Shown: positions 23,901 through 38,900, counted from the stretch's first letter. The stretch: 64,000 nucleotides of DNA from Carettochelys insculpta (GCF_033958435.1 NC_134137.1:107332501-107396500); one strand, 5' to 3'. Program-made: numbers and translations. Notes: generated by a model from the letters alone, not told the origin.

Positions 23901-26900
23901 TTTCTAAGGACTACACTACCACTGTTCACGGAAGCTGATTATCTACATCAATGGAAAATCCCATGCCAGCACTAAGGGAAGCACGTATATGACATTGTTA
24001 CAGCAAAATACAGCAAACTTTTTCATATCTGGCAGCCCCAGGACTGGGAGAGTGCTGGATATTAATATTCTGGATAATAGAGAGGTATGTCTAGCAATGC
24101 ATAACACAAAAGAAAAACCAGATTAGATATTAAGAAACAAATATGTAAGCAGAGTACTTTATTTACTGACAACACTAGTATTGTACTCTGTAAACGTTTA
24201 CTATATTTGCTGTGTTTATTTGTATTTACTTTCACTAAATGGTACTTATGGAAAATGTAACTAAAATTTACTTATGGTTAAAATGCTGGTTATTTGAGAG
24301 TTTTGGATGATAGAATGCTGGATATGAGAGCATTTACTGTAGCTACAGCATCACAGCTGTGCTGCTATATTACCCATACTGTGTACCTGGCCAAAATTTA
24401 AGTCCCTTTTGTAGACCAGCTCCCAAAGTCTCTTCTGTAGAGTTTTGTTAATACTTGTGATTGTTGTGAAGCATGAAATGAAGACCATCAATTTAAAATT
24501 AAAGGGTATGCCTGTACTACAGTGATCTGTTGACAGAAGACACTGTCAGAAGAGATCTACCAGTAAAACTTCTGTCAACAGACTGACTGCACATAAAAGC
24601 AGATCAAAAGAATAATCCACTCTGTCAACAGAGAGCAGCCAGACTGCCCGACCCTCTCGCGACAAAATGGCTGACCAGAAGCTCTGCAAACAGGCTCCCC
24701 ATTGAACCAGCAGCCCTGTCTGTCGACAAAAGAGGCCGGGAGTGTCCACACTCTACTTTCGTTGACAGAACTCTGTCTGCAGAAGCATTATTCCTCCATG
24801 TGGAGAGGGATAACACTGTCAGGGAAAGTGCAGTTTTGTCGAGACTCTGTTGACAAAATGCCTTTTGCATGCAAACGCTCCCTGAGTTTTGTTGACAAAA
24901 ATCTCTGTAATGTAGATAAGGCCATAGTGTTTATCCTGAAATACTTATATTAAATGACATGTTTCCTTGCTGTTTACATATTAATATAACATAAGGTATA
25001 AGTATATAATACATTGAGGCTACGTCTACACGTGCACCCAACTTCGAAATAGCTTATTTCGATGTTGCGACATCGAAATAGGCTATTTCGATAAATAACG
25101 TCTACACGTCCTCCAGGGCTGGCAACGTCGATGTTCAACTTCGACGTTGCTCAGCCCAACATCGAAATAGGCACAACGAGGGAACGTCTACACGGCAAAG
25201 TACCACACATCGAAATAAGGGAGCCAGGCACAGCTGCAGACAGGGTCACGGGGCGGACTCAACAGCAAGCCGCTCCCTTAAAGGGCCCCTCCCAGACACA
25301 CTTTCATTAAACAGTGCAAGATACACAGAGCCAACAACTAGTTGCAGACCCTGTATATGCAGCACGGACCCCCAGCTGCAGCAGCAGCAGCCAGAAGCCC
25401 TGGGCTAAGGGCTGCTGCCCACGGTGACCACAGAGCCCCGCAAGGGCTGGAGAGAGAGTATCTCTCAACCCCCCAGCTGATGGCCGCCATGGAGGACCCC
25501 GCTATTTCGATGTTGCGGGACGCGGATCGTCTACACGTCCCTACTTCGATGTTGAACGTCGAAGTAGGGCGCTATTCCCATCCGCTCATGGGGTTAGCGA
25601 CTTCGACGTCTCGCCGCCTAACGTCGATGTCAACTTCGAAATAGCGCCCAACACGTGTAGACGTGACGGGCGCTATTTCGAAGTTACTGCCGCTACTTCG
25701 AAGTAGCGTGCACATGTAGACGCAGCCAGGATCTTCCCACTAGCGTTACCATATTTGAACTTTAAAGAAAGAGGACACCCCTGAGAGGGATTGTATCCGT
25801 ATCAGCATTTACCATCTCACGTATTAATATGTTATAATCTAAAGTACCTCTCTCTTCCTGGTTTCCCCCTAGTTCCATAGTATTTTTGTTCCCAGAAAGG
25901 GGTTGTCACACAGAGCTGTTCTTTTCAATTTCACTTGAGACTAAACGCTCTCCATTTAAGAATACTGATAGCTAACAGATTGGTATACTAACCAGGAATT
26001 AAACAAGCTTACCAATTCAGTTTGGATGGTGGCTGTATTTTTTAGTATAAGAGTATGACGTTCTTTTCCTGACACGTTAAGGGGCTGCGTTAAGGGTTGA
26101 TTTCCATAGCTTACAGTCATTTCTTTTAAGTTAGTAGTGTCAAATGTCATATAGTTTGTCTATAAAAAGAGAAAGAAAGAAAGAACATTTGCCATGCATA
26201 TTCACAGACTATAGCAACTGGCATCCTGCTGACTCAAGAGTTTTTAAATTTATTAGATAAGTTACACCTGGTCTCTAGTATTACACACATATCTCATATG
26301 CCCCCCTGCAGATTTTTTGTTCAGTTTTCTGCTTCTAAAACCACTGTAATAATTTTGTTCATAAATGCTTTTGGTTTATTTCTTCCCTCTCACCAATCCC
26401 TCCTCCTCCATACAATCTCACTTTGGTTTGAGATCCCCACAATTACAATATCCTGAAATTTAAGATTTAAATATCTGAAATCATGAATGGTACAATTTTT
26501 AAAATTGACCAAAATGGATTGTGAGACATTAGGGACCTACTCACAATAAAAGACTGATTCTGATCTGAAGAGTTTATATTCTAAGCTACGAGTGTAGGAA
26601 AGGAAGTATCTCTGCGTTGCTAAACTCCATCAGAGCTGATACTGGTTAACATACTTGTTGAAAGTACAAAGTCAAAGACTGAATGGTTTGGAGGCTGCAC
26701 TGTTCTTGAAGGTTTTCTCCCAAACAAGACTGAAGCCCATTGGTACTGTTATTTGGAAAATCCTGCACTGCCTCTGTAGGTGCTGTACCTGTCATGTGAC
26801 TAAACAGAGGACTTAATTCTGCATAGGTAGCAGTTTAACATCTAGTGGGAGAAACAAATTCACTTTGAAATAGAGAGAGAATTATCAGCACTTCCACATA

Positions 26901-29900
26901 CTGCTGTGAATGAAATTCTTAGAACTCTGAAAACTGTGTGAAGAAAATGAAAATATGAACCAATATGTGAATACGAATACTGGGGAGTTGCAGTATTGCC
27001 TCCCTCTACTTCTGTGCTGCTGCCTTCCGAGGTGTGCAGCTGGAAGGCAGATGCAGGCCGGGCACCCAGTTCTGAAGGCAGTACCACTTCTAGCAGTGGT
27101 GCAGAATGAGGGATGGCAGTGCTATACCATGCCAGGCTCGCTTCTGCATTGCTGCTGGCAGCTGCTCTGCTTTCACAACTTGGCTTCCAGCCAGCAACTG
27201 TAGAGCTTCCTGCATCTGAGGGAAGGTCCTAGAGATGGGTCTGACCTCGCCTTGGTGGTTACCGATGTGAAGGAAGAGGAAGTCCTGTCACTCTCTAGCC
27301 CCTCCCGGACTAGCAGCAGGAACCCAGCACTTGGTTATTAAAGGACCCTTGGGAAGGTTTAGTGGGAGAGAGAGGAACAGCTGACCACAGCACTGCCTGA
27401 CCATAGGGCCCTGGGCAGCAGCCCACTCACCTACTTGTAAGGCCAGCCCTGCCCCACACCAGGTGATGATCCCTCCCATACTATGCCACCTTACATCAGC
27501 TGTGCTGCTGGCATCACCACTTCCTCTAGAGCTAAACTCCAGGCCAGCAGTCACTGCTCTCTGACCACCCAACTCTGTGAAATCTGCTGTCCTCTACAAT
27601 AGCAAGATTTCATATGGGAGATCAGATTTCACAGCCTGATGTATTTTCATGCCCTGTGAGTTTGACAGGGCCCGAACCAAAAGCATGTAAAGTACAAGGG
27701 GCACTATCTTCAATTAGCATTGCAAGGTGTTACTGTACAATGAGTAACAGCACTGCATTTGGATATCTGTCAGCTAGAACTAGATTGATAGGACTAACTA
27801 ATTTCCTACTAGCCACCAGATGGAATAACTTTCATGCACCATACTTAGCTGGACTGGATTTGAACTGATACTCTACAGGTGCAAAATTCTTCATCCCACT
27901 CCTAAATCCTAGAATTACCCAGTCCCTCCAGAAGTATCATTTCATAGATGGCAGTTTTATAGCCGTGAAAAAGTGACCTAAGTTAGGGATCTGGAGTGAG
28001 TTCTTCTTTCTGCAGGAAAGAAATTGGTTGTTTGGTCGCAAGAGCAAAATGTCCTGAAAACATAAGCTAAAATCTGATAGCTCTCATCAATTTTTCCAGC
28101 TAACAAACTTGTTTGGAACCTCATTTAGCAAGAAAGGAGAGCTAATAGCAGATGACATCAAAAGGTTGAGGTGTGTAGTATTTCTTTTGCTTCATTTTTC
28201 ACTAAAAAGGTTAATTCCCATTAGGGTAGGAATACAAGCCGAAATAGAGAGAAAATAGATTAACAAGCATTTAGATAAATTAGATGCATCCAAGTCACCG
28301 GGACCTTATGGAATTCACCCTAGGATACTTAAGGAGCTAGCTCAAGCAGTCTCAGAATCTTGGACAACTCACGGAGGATGATGGATGAGATCCCACAGGA
28401 CTGCAGAAGAGCAAATATTGTACCTACCATAAAAAGGGGACCAGAGCTGCACAGAGGTTTTTGAGGGCCCACAGCAAAAATCTTATAGTGAGACCCCCAC
28501 CCTTCCAAAAAGCTTGCCTTCACAGAAATCATTAAATGAAGGGCGGCATGCCGACAGCCACCACAGGCCTGAGAAGCAAGGTGGGAGAGATGCCTGGCTT
28601 CACATCCCTGGAAAAGGAGCGGGAGCCACGGGCAGAAGGACAGTCAGTCCTGCCCCAACCCACCCTCTCTAAGAGCCACGCACAGAGTGGTGGTACAGTG
28701 CTCTGTGGAGTTTCAAAGGAGCCTGGAGCTCCAGCTGCCACCACTGCTATTTCTGTGATGGCTAGAGCTCCAGGCCCCTTTGAAATCCCAAGCCCGGGGA
28801 CAAGAGCCTCTTTTATCCTCCTCCCCACAGGTGGGCCTGACCAAGGAAGCAAAAAACCACTGATGAAAGACAGTGGGGGAGGGGGAGTTGGCGATCAAGC
28901 CTGTCCTGCACTCGCCTTGCAGCAGCACCTCCTTTCCTGCAGCTCAGCGCCCTCCAACAGGCATTGCCATCTGAAATGTGGCATTGCATCACCACTCAGG
29001 TTTGCCCAGCTAGCCCCATCATGATGGAGGGGTAGCTGGACATAAACTCAGTAGCACGTGAACCTGTGCACTAGGCTGCAAAACAACTTGGTACGGGGAG
29101 GGTCCTTTCCAACAGGGATCTTAGGGAAAACTGGTTCCTTAATGTGGCCCTGGATGGGTGCCACTTAAGGGGTATAAATAAAACCAGAGGAATTATAGAC
29201 CAATCAGCCCAACTTCAATATTTGGAAAGACACTGGGACAAGTTATTAAAAATCAGCTAGAGGATGATAAAATAATAAGTAATAGGGAGTATAGCTTTAT
29301 CAAGACTAACTCATGCCAAGCCAACCTAATTTCCTTATTTGACAGGTTTACTGGCCTACTGGACAGATGAGAAGCAGTAAATATGATAGATCATTTCAGT
29401 AAGGTTTCTGACATGGGTCCACATGATATTCTCATAGGCAAACTAGGGAAATATGGTGTAGATGAATTTACTATAATTTAGCTTCAAAACTGCTAGAAAG
29501 ACCACACTCAAGAGTAGCTACTGCGGTTTGTTTTCAATCTACGAAAGGGTACTTAGTAAGAAGAAATGCTGTGGATAAACAGGAAAGTCCAGAGGCCACA
29601 ATGTAAATTGTCAACGGTTTAGAAAAGCTGACCTACGTGGCAAGTTTAGAGGACAATGACCAGTTCTCCATATTCACTGAAGGTAAGACAAAAAGTAATC
29701 ACTTTAATCTGTAAATAGGAAAATTAAAGGTTCTTAAGATAAATATTAGGAAAAAACTTTCTGACTATACGGATACTTGAACATTGGAATAGGTTTCCAA
29801 GGAAGGTTGAATTTCCACCATTAGGAGTTTTTAAGAACAGGTTGGATAAACACCTATCACGGATGGTCAAGTATAATTTGGTCCTACCTCAGGGCAAAGG

Positions 29901-32900
29901 GATTTACCAGATGTCCTCTCAAGGTTCCTTCTAGCTCTACAGTTCTAGGATTCTCTATAGAGACACTATGGCCAGTATAATATTCCAATGCATTTTACTG
30001 TGGTAAAGTCTGTGAGTTTTCATGTGCTATACATTGTCTGAGGAAATAATTTCCTGTCAGATAAACATATAATTTAGAGATTAATTCCTAGAGCCAATCA
30101 CTGGAAAGGGCTTATTTTCATGAAATATTGTCAGGTTTATAGAGATGATTTTGTTTTACAAAATTATTAGCGATTTCCCCCCAAAATATTAAAAAGTTAT
30201 TAAAAGCAATGTTGATATGGTTATCAGTTCTTTCAATTTACAAAAAGCAGGTTTTAACTATACTCAACAAATATTTAAAAAAAAAAACCTAGGTAAAAAC
30301 ATAAAACTAATTTTCAAAAATTTTTTATAGCTCAGATCATTACTCTTTCTTACCGCCATCAGAGAGGCCACAGACACATTTTCATTTCCAGGGCCAAAGT
30401 CAACCTTTGCAACATCAGTGCCTAAATTTATTACTTTGATTTGTGATTGCCCTTCTTTAGGGAAGTTCGGAAGAGTTTTCTTGATGGGAAAGAAGAATGA
30501 AATAAATGAAACATATAATATAATATAATCTTAGTACTTACGAAGAAAACGGACATTTTCACAATAAATAGCTGTGATTAATGCATACGGTGACATGTTT
30601 CTGCATGCTTTCTCCCCCTTATACTAGAAATGGAAATCCTTATTCTCAGCAAAATTTATGCAGTCACTTACACCTACTATCCATTTTCCTTCTGCGGTTT
30701 GCTATCAACATCAACACACTTCAGGAGTCAGGGATCCAAAGCTTTCTTATGACCTACAACAGGCCATATTTCTGAATTCTCTTTCATCCTATCTTCTGTC
30801 CCATTTACAACAGGTGAATGATTCACCAGACTATAGCCATGAGTGAGACCCTCCAGCAGCAAGGTATCTGATGTCAAAGTGAAAAGCCAGACTCCATTTT
30901 CACTTCCTACTCATTCCAACAAGAAGTAGTCACCATATTTGTACATGCATATATTGAGATTTTATAAGGCTACATACATTTTCATCTCTCTCCTACATCT
31001 AATAACATATCTAGATTTTAATGTTATCTTGTCCATTGTGTGCATATGTCGTAAAACCAAACCAAACCAAAACACAAACAAACAAAAAAACCAACAACCC
31101 ACTCTGGTCTTTTTAAAAAAAGCTTTCTAGAGGTAGACAATCATTTTGGGTGAAGTACATCGGTCATGGGGCCATCATGGAGAAGAGGCCCTTTCCTCTC
31201 AAAACAGGACATAAAACAAAAGGAACTACACAATTTACAACAGCTGAAGATCTAGCCTTTTTAATTTTTAATGAGCAATAATAAAAGCAAAACTCATTCT
31301 ATTTCAATGGATTCACACATTAAATTAACACATTTTCACTCTTAGTTTGTGAGATCACATAACTTTGGGATTACGCTTACCTTCCATTCAAAGCAAATCA
31401 AAAAAGTCTAATACGCAAAAGAATTTTCTCAACAAACCAAACAAGTAAGTCTTTTGATTTTAAAGTCAGAAGGTCAATTAAAATTAAAAACCCAGAACAA
31501 GGACAGATACGACTATGTTGTTGAGGAACTCTCCTAGCAGACTAACTTTATCACAGATCACATTCTGTTCTATGACACATATATACCAGTACACACCCTT
31601 CTCTTCATTATTTATAAACACATTCTTGATTAATTCATATATAAACAAATTATTATTTATCATGGTATGGGCCATCTGCACTCTCACCAAAATCTTTATA
31701 GTAATTAAAAAGCTATATAGTAATATCATTATTGGGTTGCATTCATGTTAACTTACGTCTATTTGTATTTGTACCAATGCAGCAGCAACAAAAGCCAGAG
31801 ATGCAAGAAACATACCAACTGTAATCCTCCTTAGGGGCCTAGTACAGCAACAAAAACATGAATTTTAAGGAGTAGAAATAATCCAAAATATCAGTTGTAA
31901 GTTTCCATTTCATTATGGAGAACATTAAGATGACCGTGGATAGTATATTATTACCCTGTGAGGCAGGAGTGGGAAATCTTTGGCCCACAGGTCACATAAA
32001 ATTTGTCAGGGTTAGCTGCTGGTGGGACGTCAGTCAGTTTGTTTACCTGTGTCTGCAGGCACAACTGCTTGCAGCTCCCATTGGTTGTGGTCCGCTATTC
32101 TCAGACAAAAAGAGGTGTGGGAAGCAGTGTTCTGGCACCTGATGCTTCACACAGATCCTATTTTCTGGGAATGGCAAACGTCGCCACTGGGAGATGTGGC
32201 ACTTCATGCCGCAGACACTTAGCTAAAACAAACCATCTGGGAGCTCACCAGTAGCTAACCCTGATGAGCCATATCAAGCCAGCTTTCAAGAGAGCTGTGG
32301 GGACTAGGTGTAGTGCCCCACCAAATTCATGGCCATGGAAAATGTGTCACAGACTGTGAAATCTGGTCTCCCACCATGTAATCTGGCTTTTAGTGTCCTT
32401 TTACCTTACACTATACAGGGGAGACCAGCATTTTGCAAATTGGATATCCTCATGCAAACGGGAGTTGCAGGAGGGGCTCACAAGGTTATTTTAGAGGCAG
32501 GGTCACAGTACTTCCACACTACCTTTAGAACTGGGCAATGAGGCAAGAGGAGCTGTTGGGTGTACACGCAGCTTTGCAGACAGCACCCCACCAGCAGCAG
32601 TACAGAAATAAGGATGGGAATACCCAGTGGGGCCAACAGCAACCACAGGCCCTTGAGCAAGGTAGGGTGGGACCTGGAGCCAGGGCAGTCACCCTTTTCA
32701 TTGCCTGACTCTGGTGCTGGGTCCCTCATCTCCCTCCCCGTCAGCCGTGCTGAGGAGCATGGAAGTGGCAGTGCTAAGTAGCAGAGTGGTAGCCAGAACT
32801 CCAGGCCCCTTTAAAACACCAGACCCCTGTGCAACTGCTCCCTTGACACCCTGCCACCCCTGCTGTCAGAAGGCCTGAGAATACCATACCATGCCACCCT

Positions 32901-35900
32901 TACTTTTGCACTGCAGCCTGCAGAGCTGGATGGCCAGAGTGTGTGACTGCTAAGGGCACAGCTCTGCAGATAGCAGCTCTGCCTTCAGAGCTGAGGTTTC
33001 CAAAAGCAGATGCTGCTCTCTAGCTATGCAAGTCTGGAGACAACCCCCTATAATAACCTTGTGACCCCACCCAACTCCCTTTGTGTCAGGATCCTTACAA
33101 TTACAATACCATGAAATTTCAGATGTAAGTAGCTGAAATCATGACGTATATGATGTTTAAAATCCTATGACTGTGAAATTGACCAAAACAGACAGTGAAT
33201 TTAGTAGTAGAATTTACTTATCTGGTTACAGAAAATACCCTGTTAATCTATAAATGTACCTGTGTTCATTCTCATTTACTTTATAGGGAAATCAACAATC
33301 CTTGAAAATTACATCATTAATATTTAATAATATGTTGTTCAAGGGCTATGTGGCTCTTTCTACAGTTTAGCTATCATCTGAATAATTGTTGTTATGTTTG
33401 CACAGCTGACCAAAAAATGTGATTTACTCCATAACCTAACTTAGCCAATTTAAGGCTATAAAGAATAAAAAGAGCTATAGAAGTGCATAGTTATGGCCTG
33501 TACAAAAATACTAAACTAAAAAAAAAAAATCCGAGGTATATTTTTTTTTTAGGTCTAATGATATTTTAAGAAATAATTAAAGTTAGTACCATGGCAAAAA
33601 GTCAGTTTAAGACAAACTATAATTAGCAAGAAGAGACATTTTTTCCATTTTGGTATAAGAGCCATGAAGCATGTGAATATGAAACTGTCCTTAATAAATA
33701 GCATCAAACCCTACTTTTTGTAACCCCTATTTTAAGAACAGCACACACACAATGATTTGTAATGTGATACATGATAACGGCAGAACATTCACAAATTTTT
33801 AATTTATTCTATTTCCTCACACTTCATGTGTGTATTTGTACCACAGTCTTTGTGACTTTCACTCCCAAACCTTCTCTTTCTCTGGAGAATACTAGGTGGA
33901 GTTATCCAAAGTTTTGAGATCTCATATCATTTGCTATTTGGATACAAGTTGTTAATTTTGGGGGCTTTTAGACATTTATTGTTTATTGAAAATAATCAGG
34001 AGGGTTGCTTATTTATTTATTTATTTGTTTTACTTTGCATTTGTAGCGTTGAGAGCCACAAAAAAGTCCTTAAAGATCTGCATGCAGCTCCAGAGCTGCA
34101 GGTTGCAGACCCCTGATTTAGGGCATCAAATGACTGTAGAGGACCCATGTATGAAGGAGCCAAGTAAAATGTTCATTCTCAGTAAAAAATGGTTCTGTCT
34201 CTCAGAGGTAATCACAATCTAAGTAGGAAGAAGAAGAGAGGGCCAGCAAGTTTGCAACAGGGAAATTTCACATCTCTCCCCCACAAAAAAAAATTATTAA
34301 ATGGACAAAAACTAACTGTAATAAATGGGTTAGAAAAGAGTAGTACGTAGTGAAGAGATTTGATTTTTAAATGTCTTTTACTGTTGCTTAGATACTAAAT
34401 TTATCCATAATTCCCTTACATCAGTTGGGACTGTTTGGCATGCTACAGCTGTAATACTAGAAACATGGGTTGTAGACTTATATAAAATCAGTCAAAAAAG
34501 GAAAAGAACCAGTGAAAGAAATAAGGCGCTCCCTGTAAATAACAAAAACAAGGAATTTTCATTTGAAACTCTGTAAAAGTAAATTATTATGACTTAAAAA
34601 TTTTAGTATCAGAAGAGTAGCCATATTAGTCTGTGTCTGCAGAAACGATGAGAAGTCCTGTGACAATTTAGGACTAACAGATTTTTGGAGCATAAACTTT
34701 CGTGGGTAAATACACCATTTTTTCAGATGCATGTGAAAGCTTCTGCCGTGAAAGCTTCTGCTCCAAAAACTCCGTTAGTCTATAAGATGTCACAGAACTT
34801 CTCATTATTTTAAAGAATTCTAGTAGGAAAATTCATTTAGCTTCTTTATAATGAATCACCCCTTCCTAGAACTCCACAAGGAGACTATGTCTAGACTAGA
34901 GGGTTTTGTCAGCAAAATGTCCATTATATTCATTATCAGGAAGCTACAGACTAACATGGCTACTCCTCTGATACTAAAAAATGGTCATTTTGCTGACAAA
35001 ACCCACAGAGCATCCAGATTCCCAAAGGCGTTCTGTTGACAGTAAGTTGACAGAATGCAGCATGTTTGTCAACAGCTGTACCCCGCTCACCATAAGAAAG
35101 AATGCCTCTGTCAACAGAGATCTGTCAACAAAAAGCCAGTTTGGATGTTTCAGGGGTCCTTCTGTTGACAGGCAACCCTCTCTGCTGTGCTTCTGACAGA
35201 CTGTTTTGTCAAAAGAGCAGCCAGGCAGATCTGCTTGACAGTCTGGCTGTGATCTGTTGACCGAAGTTTTGTCGGAAGATATCTTCCAACAAAAAATTTT
35301 GTCAACAGATTGCTTTAATATAAACATAGGCTGAGAGCGCATCTGGCTGAATTCTAGCCTAAATTTATGTGTTTGTGCCATTGAGTCCTAACCTAGAATG
35401 ACTCTGAAAAATGAGAGACCCATTTTACAGTGTATAGAATTATCTAGACTTGGGGAGTGGGGAGTTGTCTTTTCAATTCCCAGTCTTTCAATATTAATTC
35501 ACTAATAGTTATAGATCTTGAATTTCCTTATTTTAGTGAAAGCTTGATGTTCACAATATTATCAACTCAATACTTTAAGAAAAATCATTAAAGTATACCT
35601 AAAGATGAAATCAGGCATATGAATTAACTTACGTGAAATTGATATGGCATTTTTTAATTAAAGGATAAACCACAGCATCTACAACTGGGACCATAACAAC
35701 AATCAGAATTGGGTTCACGGTCTGTTGAATGTAAAAATCCAGAAAAAAAAGTTAAAGCGCTATTCTAAGAAAAATTTAAAATAGTGATTTTAAATATATA
35801 TATATTTTATATATGGGGAGTATTTTAAAATATCAGAAATGTAGTTTAGTGTACCTGCATCTGGTCCGGCTGGATCTTCATAAAACCCTAGGGAAAAGGA

Positions 35901-38900
35901 AGGGAACATATGTTTTAGCATTAGTAAGCTGACAAAATGCATAAGGATAAATTAAATGTCAATGAATCTTTAAAACTATAAGTTAAAATAACTTACAAGG
36001 TCTCCATCCATAGTTGTGGCTTGTAATGTCCATCTTGATCCCTTAATAAAACAAAGTCATAATGAAATCCTACAGTAAAGCAATGTGCTCTAGTTAGGCC
36101 TGAATTGTTTTTTAGAAGGAGAAGGACAGACTGGTTGGGGAAGCAATAACAAAGTAAGACAAAAACTTTCCTTACAGTTTCTTCCTACTCCATCAATTTT
36201 TGACAAAGGTCTGATCCTGATCTACGGAAGGAAAATGTTGGACTTGCAATGGGGTCTTTGGAGAGCAGTTTTATGACTGTCTTCCACAGTGTCTGCATTG
36301 GGGAAATCCTCCCCAAGATGGAACTGGGGCTTTTATGCTGCTCTGGTCTCTTTACCAAGCATATGTGAGCTGGAGCCGGGGTAAAGAGTTTATCTTTAAT
36401 ATTTTTGTTGACATTGTATAAACTTACATTTATTTTGCAATATACATGTTTGAAATATTAACTGATCATACACTTGTAATGCTTTACAAAAACAGTTAGC
36501 GTTATAACAGGAGAGAAAAATATAATGACATAATAGGTACAATATGTCGATAACTGTATAATTGGTGAATATTACCAATATAATTTTGCCCTGCTGTGTC
36601 CACTGATTACACAACATAATGACTCAATGTAATTGTACCTCTATTTGCAAAATAAAAAACCAAAACCAAAAACCAAACAAGCACCACAAAAACAACAAAC
36701 AAACAAGCCCGCTTTTTTGATATCTTACCTGCTGATCAAAAAGTGCCCAGAACATAGGAAGAGGTATATACAGAAAGAGCACTCTCAGGACCATCTTAGT
36801 TTGAGCAATAAGTCGTTTCTGTAGTGAAGAACAGTAAAAAGAGGTATGTTCAACAAAACTACAAGTCTTTATACAGATATTACTGATATTATTACTATTG
36901 ATATTATTCATATTTTAACTCACATGAAAAACAAAAGTCCTAAACACTTGCACAGAGTGTGAGTAGTGCTTAAGCTGTCCATGAAGTTATTTAAAGTGCT
37001 TTGAAGTTAAGCACATGTGTAAGTCTTTGCACCATTGGGGCTTAAACTAAGGTGGAGGTGATAGCCAAGACGTGTAGAGTAAGCACAAGAGGGGTTATCT
37101 AAATAAAGCCCACAATAACTCAGTTCTACTCCAGAATCTGAAGATGTGGTTCTTTCCCATGAAAGCTCATTACATAATAAATAAAATTGTCAGTCTTTAA
37201 GGTGTTACAGGACTGTGTGCTTTGTTTTGCGAAGATACAAACTAACATGGCTCCCCCTCTGAGACTATAACTCAGTAAGGTCTGTGCATATATTTGATAG
37301 TTACACTGAAAGAGGATTTCCATTTGTTAGTTTATGTCATTTTATCACATTGCTGATAAGTTAACCTGTGAGTTTAGTGATTTTACAGGACCTCCATGAC
37401 TTCTACAGTGAGTGGTGCTACTAGCCTGGAGCCACATGAGCAGCTCGAGCAGCTCCTGAGCTAACCACACCATCCGCTATGGGGCAATCTTGGGCCATTG
37501 CACCTCAGTTGTGGGAGAGGTGCCCATGGCTTGGGGTTGGGGCACACGAGGGGGGAACTATGGGCAGTGCTTACCTTGGGGCATTCCCCAGGGCAACATG
37601 TTCCTCGCTTGGATCCTAGGTGGAGGCACAGCCAAGAGCTCTCTGTGCTGCCACTGCCTATAGCTGCCACCCCATAGCTCCTGCTGACTGCAGCTCCTGA
37701 CATATGAGTGCTGTGAAGACGTGCTCAGGATGGAGGAAGCACGTGGAGCCTGCAGGCTGTGCTTCCACCTGGAGGCACAGGGATGTCACTGCTTCTGGGG
37801 AACTGCACGGAGCTTGGTAGGGAGCCTACCAGTCCTGCCAACCCCACTCCCAGCAGCAACGGGATCCTAGGCAGTGCCCCCCACCCCCAAAATCCATGAT
37901 GCCCCTGACCCCGAACTCCAAGTGTCTGTGGCACCTCTGGGCTTCCCCTCCCTTGAGCACCCATTGTTCCCCTGGGTACCCCCCCGACACTCCAGAGCGC
38001 ACAGGATTTAGCCAGAGGTATTATATAAGTCACGGACAGGCTGTGAATTTTTGTTTACTGCACATGACTTTTACTAAAAGCACCCATGACTAAAATGTAG
38101 CCTTAGTGATAGGTGATGTTGCAGAAATTAATTTTGAAGAAGGATTTGAAATCACTAAATTGAATGATGAGGTGGCTTTGAGGACCATTTTCAATTAATG
38201 GGGACTATGTGGAAGATGTCATGTGGCCAGGAATCAGAGAGGAGATGTGTTGCCATTGAAAAACTGGCAGGGAGTGTGGGAAGTCACTTAAAAGGGAGGC
38301 ACAGAGATTGGGGCTGAATAGCTGTAGCATGTTATAGGTCATGTCAAGGTGTTTGAACTCAGTATGAATTACGAACAAAAGGATGCAACATTGTAAAAAA
38401 GGCCCTGTGCAAATCAAAAAGTACTGCATTGGTTATGTGTGGTTCATATTTTCAAGCTTGTTTTCACAAGCATGAGAGCTAGAAACTTCAGCTGGTATAA
38501 ACTGTTATACATCATTAGCTTCAAGGGGCCTATGAGAATTATCACTGCCTGGGGATTTTCCCCCATTCTATTTTTAAGCTTAGATTCTAGAGCACAATTC
38601 TAATAGGAGTAGATTCCGTGACAAATTTCATGCCATGGAGTCCATGGGATATTAACTACAATCCCCATTATTATGATGTGTATTGTTTACATGCATTGTC
38701 ATGCAAACTGTGTGTTATCAATCAAAGTGTATTTTGAAGCTGGATCATTTATACCAAGGTCATAAAATCTACACTAACAATAAATTATTTGCTATCATAT
38801 TGAAACTGGTACCAAGTAATCTTAGGTATTTGTTCTGATCAGTTCAAAGGTGTATCCCCCAGGTGGCATGTGATCACACACAAAGCCCTGGTACCTGGAC

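Larger units (their letters stand above)
21951..26012. other. Intron 17, repeat-rich
   Basis: Besides the elements listed separately, 22600-22810 resembles a hAT element (GTGGTTCTCAAC start), and 23420-23690 looks like a MITE ending ATAGACATACCCTTA. 22365-22560 may be a SINE remnant (AGAGACCCAAGTTCAAAGCC). The remainder is unassigned. Confidence 0.45.
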
